NCBI RefSeq assembly: GCF_001688725.2 | Contig: NZ_CP015401.2 | Location: 1,612,001 to 1,676,000, forward strand | DNA from: Bacteroides caecimuris | GTDB taxonomy: Bacteria > Bacteroidota > Bacteroidia > Bacteroidales > Bacteroidaceae | Length of the DNA: 64,000 nucleotides | Direction of reading: 5' to 3' | Shown: in pieces, positions 59,174 to 64,000 of the stretch | How the letters are laid out: every line of letters begins with the position of its first letter | Position numbering within the stretch: the stretch's first letter is position 1 | Notes under the pieces: generated by a model | Databases searched by the model: none | Told to the model about the DNA's origin: nothing | Seen by the model: only the letters and a program-made list of their open reading frames with translations | Made by a program: the position numbers and the translations under genes

Positions 59174-62100
59174 TTAGAATGTTAGTTTTACACCTAGCGT
59201 ATATGTTCTCTGTTGCGGATAATAACCATTGTTCACTGCCGGTGATTCCGGGTCGATGTTGTATTTGGTAAGTCCGCTGAAGGTCAACAGGTTATATCCT
59301 TCCACATAAAGTCTTAGTCCTTCTATGCCTGCCGGATTCAACCACTTTTTCGGGAAGTTGTAACCTATCTGTGCAGTCTTCAAGCGCATATAGTTACCAT
59401 TCCTGTACCAGAAAGTTGAAGAGTATCCATTGTTGTTGCTCGGACCTGTGATTTCCAGACGTGGAAATTCCGCGTTAGTATGTTCAGGTGTCCATGAGTT
59501 CTCTACCAGGAAAGTCGGTGAGTTTCCACCATGATAGAAAGGCTTCGTAAATGAAGTATTATCTTGTGTACCTTCAGAACCGACAGATGTATACTGGCCT
59601 GTCAGTGCAACTACATTGCCCAATCCCCAAGAGAATAATAAGTCAAAGTCAAATCCTTTCCAATTACCGAATAAATTCAAAGAACCGGTATGTTTCGGAG
59701 TAGCACTTTTGCCTACATAACCTTGGTCTTGTGCCGCTGTAATAATACCATCACCATTTCTGTCTACATACTTAATGTATCCCGGCAATGCCTTATAACC
59801 TTTAACTGTTGCTGAATTTGCAATCTCTTCTTCGCTCTGGAACAGACCATTTGCGATAAAACCATATTTAGAACCGATTTGCTTTCCTGTCAAACGCTGA
59901 TATTCAGGAGCATTGTCGGAGTCGCCTACATACTTCAGCCAACGGCCGTATGCATACGACCAGATCAACTTGGCACCATAATTAAACTTGTTGATATGGT
60001 TATAATGAGTCAAAGTAACGTCGAAACCTTTATAATCAGTCTTGTTCACATTGCCGGAACTGAAATAATATCCACCTCTTGAAGGCGCGTATGCTCCGGT
60101 CACAGTGGCAAGTTTATCATATTCATATTTATAGAATACGTCAAATTCGACTCCTAACAAACCATTCCACATCGTTGCATCGACACCGACATTATAGTTC
60201 AGGCACTGTGCCCACGACAAGTTGGGATTACCTAATACGGAAGCATACATCATGGTCTGACTGCTGCCGCCAATGACAACTGCATTTTTGATAATTCCCA
60301 TTGTATTTCTCCATTGGAAGGCACTTACGCCGCTGGTAGCTGTTTTACCAATACCGGCTCTCAGTTTCAGATTATTGACCCAGGGAGCATTGAACCAACT
60401 TTCATTGTTGAGTCTCCAACCTGCAGAAACACCGGGCAATGTTACCCAACGTTTATTCATACCTCCAAACAGATAACTACCATCGTGACGAAGAGAAGCC
60501 TCCAAATAATACTTATCATCATAATTATAGTTCACACGACCTACGAAACCTGCCACTCTGGTATGTCCGCTATATCCTCCGATAGAGGGGAATTTTTCGG
60601 CTCCGTTTCCTGTCTTATTCGTGATCTGATTGAGTTCATCCAATTGGATAAAGTCCAGCCCATAACCGGTAGCACTTAACGCATTACTCTTGTTTTCACG
60701 GGTTTCTGCCAGGAACATAGCTCCTACAGCATGTTTCCCGAACTTATTGTCATACGTCACACTTGACTGTGTGGTGAATGTATATCCGCGCGAAGCAGAT
60801 TCACTCAGGCTGATTGAATTGCCCGATGCATCAGTGCCTTTATAATAAGTTAATGAAGTGCTTTCAATAGTTGGAAGATTCATGATCATTACTTCATAAG
60901 GATTGCTGAAAATCTTGCTGAAGTTATATGTCAGGTCATAAGCCCCTTGAAATTTGAAACTTAATCCTTTCAGCCAAGGTGCGTCATATTTCAGACTGAA
61001 ATTGGACTGGATATAGGAATAGTTGGATTTGCTGTATCCGGATTCATTGATAGATGCCACCGGAGCTATCGGAGAGGAAGCCGTCGGAGTGGATACATTG
61101 TATGTTTTTCCTTCATACTCGTACGTATCAGGTACGTAAGGCAGGGCACGAATGATTTGTTGCGGAACATTATGCCAAGCATTCGGATCGGCAGAATAGC
61201 GCGGCGAATCTCTTTTCTCAATACGGCCGGATACTCCTAAAGTGAAGGTGAGGCTTTTGGTTAACTTTGCATCGATATTGGAACGAAGATTCAAGCGGTT
61301 GTAGCCATAGTTGTCTATGTTACCATTCTCATTCAGATAGCCGATGGATGCAAAGAAACGCACTCTGTCGCTACCTCCGGTTGCTGAAATGTTATGGTGT
61401 GTACGAGTACCGGTGCCATATAGCTTATCATACCAGTTTGTGTTTCCCCAACCGTCAACTCCGTCTTTCATCTTCTGCACCATCTCTGCTGTAAATACCT
61501 GAGAGTCTCCTTGCAGTTCGCGTGCTTTATTATACCAATAAGCATAACTGGGTCCATCCAGCCATTCCTGTTGTTCCGCATTCTGGCTGAAACCGACAGA
61601 ACCTGTATAAGTGATAGACATCTTTTCTGCCTTACCCTGTTTCGTAGTAACGATGAAAACACCATTGGCGTCCAAACCGTAAACGGCTACCGCCGAAGCG
61701 TCTTTCAGGATAGATACCGATTCTATTTCGTTAGGGTCCAGTCCGTTAAAGTCGGCTGATGTACGGCGGATTCCATCAATTACGTATACAATGCCCGTTT
61801 GTCCGCGCATGGTCAATGTTGCGTTGTCAGATCCCGGCTGACCACTGGATTGTACAGCTGCCACACCGGCAATACGTGAGCCAACTACGTTACTGATACT
61901 CATTGTCGGAGCTTTCAGCAATTCTTTGTCCGATACGGTAGAAACTGCTGCGGTGATGCTTCCACGTTTTTGAGTACCGTATCCCACAACAACTACTTCA
62001 TCCAGCGAAGCAACATCATCTTTCATAGTTACTGAAATGAAACGCTGGTTGTTTACTTTGATGTCCTGTGTATTCATGCCAACATAAGAGAATATCAATA

Positions 62101-62320
62101 CATCATTATTTCGGGCATTGATACTGAACTTTCCATCCAAGTCTGTGATAGTACCGCTGGTTGTACCTTTTACAGTTACAGATACTCCAGGTAATGGTTC
62201 GCCACTACCATCATTGACTGATCCTTTTATTACGTTTTGTGCCATACAATTGAGTGTGCACATGAACGCAATAAATAATGAGGTGATAAACCTCGGATTC
62301 CATTTGATTCTTTTTTTCAT
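59174..62320 (-). CDS. SusC-family TonB-dependent outer membrane transporter, right PUL
   Basis: A 1048-residue TonB-dependent receptor. A signal peptide (cleavage near CMAQ), a carboxypeptidase-regulatory-like domain (GSVNDGSGEPLPGVSVTVKG), the VVVVGYGTQKRGS region, plug and barrel are all present, ending in VKLTF. Same general architecture as the left SusC (37800) with many substitutions, so the two loci probably take up related but different oligosaccharides. It starts 22 bp after DUF4434. Confidence 0.96.
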   Translation of the reverse strand: MKKRIKWNPRFITSLFIAFMCTLNCMAQNVIKGSVNDGSGEPLPGVSVTVKGTTSGTITDLDGKFSINARNNDVLIFSYVGMNTQDIKVNNQRFISVTMKDDVASLDEVVVVGYGTQKRGSITAAVSTVSDKELLKAPTMSISNVVGSRIAGVAAVQSSGQPGSDNATLTMRGQTGIVYVIDGIRRTSADFNGLDPNEIESVSILKDASAVAVYGLDANGVFIVTTKQGKAEKMSITYTGSVGFSQNAEQQEWLDGPSYAYWYNKARELQGDSQVFTAEMVQKMKDGVDGWGNTNWYDKLYGTGTRTHHNISATGGSDRVRFFASIGYLNENGNIDNYGYNRLNLRSNIDAKLTKSLTFTLGVSGRIEKRDSPRYSADPNAWHNVPQQIIRALPYVPDTYEYEGKTYNVSTPTASSPIAPVASINESGYSKSNYSYIQSNFSLKYDAPWLKGLSFKFQGAYDLTYNFSKIFSNPYEVMIMNLPTIESTSLTYYKGTDASGNSISLSESASRGYTFTTQSSVTYDNKFGKHAVGAMFLAETRENKSNALSATGYGLDFIQLDELNQITNKTGNGAEKFPSIGGYSGHTRVAGFVGRVNYNYDDKYYLEASLRHDGSYLFGGMNKRWVTLPGVSAGWRLNNESWFNAPWVNNLKLRAGIGKTATSGVSAFQWRNTMGIIKNAVVIGGSSQTMMYASVLGNPNLSWAQCLNYNVGVDATMWNGLLGVEFDVFYKYEYDKLATVTGAYAPSRGGYYFSSGNVNKTDYKGFDVTLTHYNHINKFNYGAKLIWSYAYGRWLKYVGDSDNAPEYQRLTGKQIGSKYGFIANGLFQSEEEIANSATVKGYKALPGYIKYVDRNGDGIITAAQDQGYVGKSATPKHTGSLNLFGNWKGFDFDLLFSWGLGNVVALTGQYTSVGSEGTQDNTSFTKPFYHGGNSPTFLVENSWTPEHTNAEFPRLEITGPSNNNGYSSTFWYRNGNYMRLKTAQIGYNFPKKWLNPAGIEGLRLYVEGYNLLTFSGLTKYNIDPESPAVNNGYYPQQRTYTLGVKLTF

Positions 62321-62342
62321 TGCATTACAATATTAGATAGGT

Positions 62343-63416
62343 TTATAGAATAAAGTGTTCACAATATCGTTCGTATAAGTGACCGGCTTGCAGATAAGCC
62401 GAATTAGGGCTCATGAAATGAGAAAACTCAAACGTGATTGCATTTTCCATTCCCGCTCTTCGCGCAGCGTCCAGTTTCAACAATAGCTTTTCCCATTTAA
62501 TGGGCAGGAAACGAATGGGCATGTCCCGGTCAAAAGATTCGATATTGGTCCAGCATTTCATATTATATTTATCAGCCAGTTTTTTGTTAATAACCAGATA
62601 ATCATATAATTCATGATAGTCTACCTGACCATCCTGAAATGCCATGATATCGACTGCTCCCTTTACATTATCCAATATTTCGTCCCATTCTTCTTCGTGT
62701 TCTTTCACTGACAAAGCTTTGTCGCCCGCCATAACCTGGTCTGTCTTCACTCCATGTATGTATGGAGAAACTAAAGTTGTCAGATTGCCGGAGACACTCT
62801 TGGCGTGCTTTCCGACTTCCGCATAAATCTTAGACATGTTTTTCGTCCGGCGGCTGATTTCCTGAGATAAATACCATCCCTGGAAAGATTTATGATGACC
62901 ATATTTCTTCCATACTTCATCAATCAGAGCCATGTTCAAGTCTATTTCTTTCTGAAATAATCCTTCCTGCCAGTACTTCCCGGAATCGTACATACCAAAA
63001 TAGAAAGCCATGTCGTATTTATCGGCCAGTGTCAGAAACATTTCGACCAGGTCTACAGGAGGATAATACACATCTTCTTTTCCCAGCAGGCATTGAAAAG
63101 GAGAAGCAATCCATTTACCAAGACCGGCACGAATCAACACTACGGTATTGATTCCCATCTTTTTCATGGCTTTAAAATCCTTATCCCATTCTTTTGTACC
63201 CCAATTCTGATGCGGAATATCCCAACTGATTTCGTCTAGAAAAGTTGCTTTTATGGGCATCCCTTTCAAGGCATTGGGAGTGACAAATGTCTCAAATATT
63301 TCTTCTTTGCCGGATGCTGTCCTTTTGGTGGGAGTGCATGCCGTCAGAAGTTTGCTGCCTGCTAGCAATGAACATGTGGCAAATGCGGTTTTTAGAAAAT
63401 TACGTCGTCCTTCCAT
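62343..63416 (-). CDS. DUF4434-family TIM-barrel protein, right PUL
   Basis: A 357-residue exported protein with a GRRNFLKTAF start and a lipobox-like Cys (LLTAC). It shares LDEISWDIPHQNWG, YFGMYDSGKYW, SFDRDMPIRFLP and FEFSHFMSP with its left paralogue. Divergence between the paralogues is far greater than between the two epimerase genes, which is why the epimerase similarity needs a separate explanation. Its ATG lies 22 bp after the epimerase stop. Confidence 0.84.
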   Translation of the reverse strand: MEGRRNFLKTAFATCSLLAGSKLLTACTPTKRTASGKEEIFETFVTPNALKGMPIKATFLDEISWDIPHQNWGTKEWDKDFKAMKKMGINTVVLIRAGLGKWIASPFQCLLGKEDVYYPPVDLVEMFLTLADKYDMAFYFGMYDSGKYWQEGLFQKEIDLNMALIDEVWKKYGHHKSFQGWYLSQEISRRTKNMSKIYAEVGKHAKSVSGNLTTLVSPYIHGVKTDQVMAGDKALSVKEHEEEWDEILDNVKGAVDIMAFQDGQVDYHELYDYLVINKKLADKYNMKCWTNIESFDRDMPIRFLPIKWEKLLLKLDAARRAGMENAITFEFSHFMSPNSAYLQAGHLYERYCEHFIL

Positions 63417-63438
63417 ATCGTTTTATTTAAATAAGGAG

Positions 63439-64000
63439 TTACAAATTTTCCAAAACTTTCCAGCACTGATACAATCCTCTTGGCACATGGAAACATCCTT
63501 TCCATTTTCCTCCTTTAAGTGGCAGCAAGACTTCTCCTCTTCGATTCAGATATCCATACCATTCAGAGTATTCTTTATCCTTGAAATGTCCCCACGTGTA
63601 GTCATGTACTTTCTCAAACCACTCCAGGCATTGTTTGTCTCCCGTTAACTGATAACCTTTCAATAGAGAAATAAGCGTCTCAATATGCACCCACCAGAGT
63701 TTCTGATCCCACTCCAATTGTTGGGGCGGACAACCATTGCGGTCCATAAAGTAATAAATGCCGCCGTACTCTTTATCCCAACCATAATTGAGCATGGTAA
63801 GGGTGGTGTCTTTAGCTTTCTCTATCAATTCCGGACGGTTCAGGCGTTTGCCTAGGTCCATGATAAACCACATGGCTTCAATGGCATGCCCCGGAGTTAC
63901 CTGACGACCTTCAAAACAATCCACCAGATTACCGTCGATATCTACGTTCTCAACTATGATCCCACCAAGTTCGGGACGGTAAAAAACGTCCATTACTTCA
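63439..64000 (-). CDS. AGE-family epimerase, right copy, 5' part beyond the window
   Basis: The last 187 codons of a second AGE epimerase are visible; the frame is open to the window end. It keeps PGHAIEAMW and WWVHIETL. It ends LENL, four residues shorter than the left copy's LEDLMNYK. In DNA it differs from the left copy at about 4 of 260 positions in its first visible part, about 8 percent in the next 100 and more at the 3' end, a gradient typical of a recombination tract edge. Confidence 0.9.
   Translation of the reverse strand, partial: EVMDVFYRPELGGIIVENVDIDGNLVDCFEGRQVTPGHAIEAMWFIMDLGKRLNRPELIEKAKDTTLTMLNYGWDKEYGGIYYFMDRNGCPPQQLEWDQKLWWVHIETLISLLKGYQLTGDKQCLEWFEKVHDYTWGHFKDKEYSEWYGYLNRRGEVLLPLKGGKWKGCFHVPRGLYQCWKVLENL

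Overview
The window comes from a Bacteroides chromosome, close to the B. thetaiotaomicron/B. ovatus group by gene content. The signs are promoters of the Bacteroides type (-7 box TAnnTTTG, sometimes with a -33 TTG/TTTG), no Shine-Dalgarno dependence, two SusC/SusD pairs, many lipoproteins, and the run thrS-infC-rpmI-rplT followed by a 6S-type RNA. No database search was possible; family names rest on motifs and recalled family knowledge.

Positions 1-31,000 are mostly core genome. They hold the start of galM (minus strand, cut by the window edge), manA, a small envelope cluster (YtxH, holin-like membrane protein, hypothetical), a short-chain dehydrogenase remnant, and a SPOR lipoprotein. A sulfur-activation and sulfonation operon follows: cysQ, SLC13 permease, cysC, cysD, cysN, sulfotransferase, PCMD-type secreted protein. 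It resembles the B. thetaiotaomicron cluster around BT_0416 that has been linked to cholesterol sulfonation. Next come an OmpA-family porin, ruvX, def, a TPR protein, thrS-infC-rpmI-rplT, 6S RNA, an EFR1-type ferredoxin, the minus-strand iorA-iorB-paaK-xpt set, mltG, queH with a nuclease, a DUF3352/MORN-like protein and tRNA-Thr(CGT).

Positions 31,000-64,000 are accessory: two related glycan-utilisation loci (PULs) facing each other. The left one runs on the plus strand: ROK repressor (divergent), FAD oxidoreductase, DUF4434, MFS sugar porter, AGE epimerase, SusC, SusD, small lipoprotein. It ends in a truncated lipoprotein gene carrying an IS1182-family insertion. The right one runs on the minus strand from beyond the window: AGE epimerase (partial), DUF4434, SusC, SusD, DUF5018-like lipoprotein, three GHL10 proteins (the last fused to a calcineurin-like phosphoesterase), sialate O-acetylesterase, DUF5009 membrane acyltransferase, phosphodiester glycosidase, SGNH hydrolase. 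No classical glycoside hydrolase or lyase family was recognised in it. The enzyme set suggests a glycan with acyl and phosphodiester substituents, which is the best candidate here for an undescribed catabolic system.

Other notable structure: a 49-bp perfect inverted repeat (1567-1810); two arrays of 18-bp palindromes on a 23-bp period (26147-26233 and 45181-45289); TTTATTAATAAA operator candidates around the ROK gene; structured spacers before rpmI and rplT; and a composition break inside the MFS gene near 35,960-36,000 next to an AGE gene almost identical to its distant copy, which looks like gene conversion.
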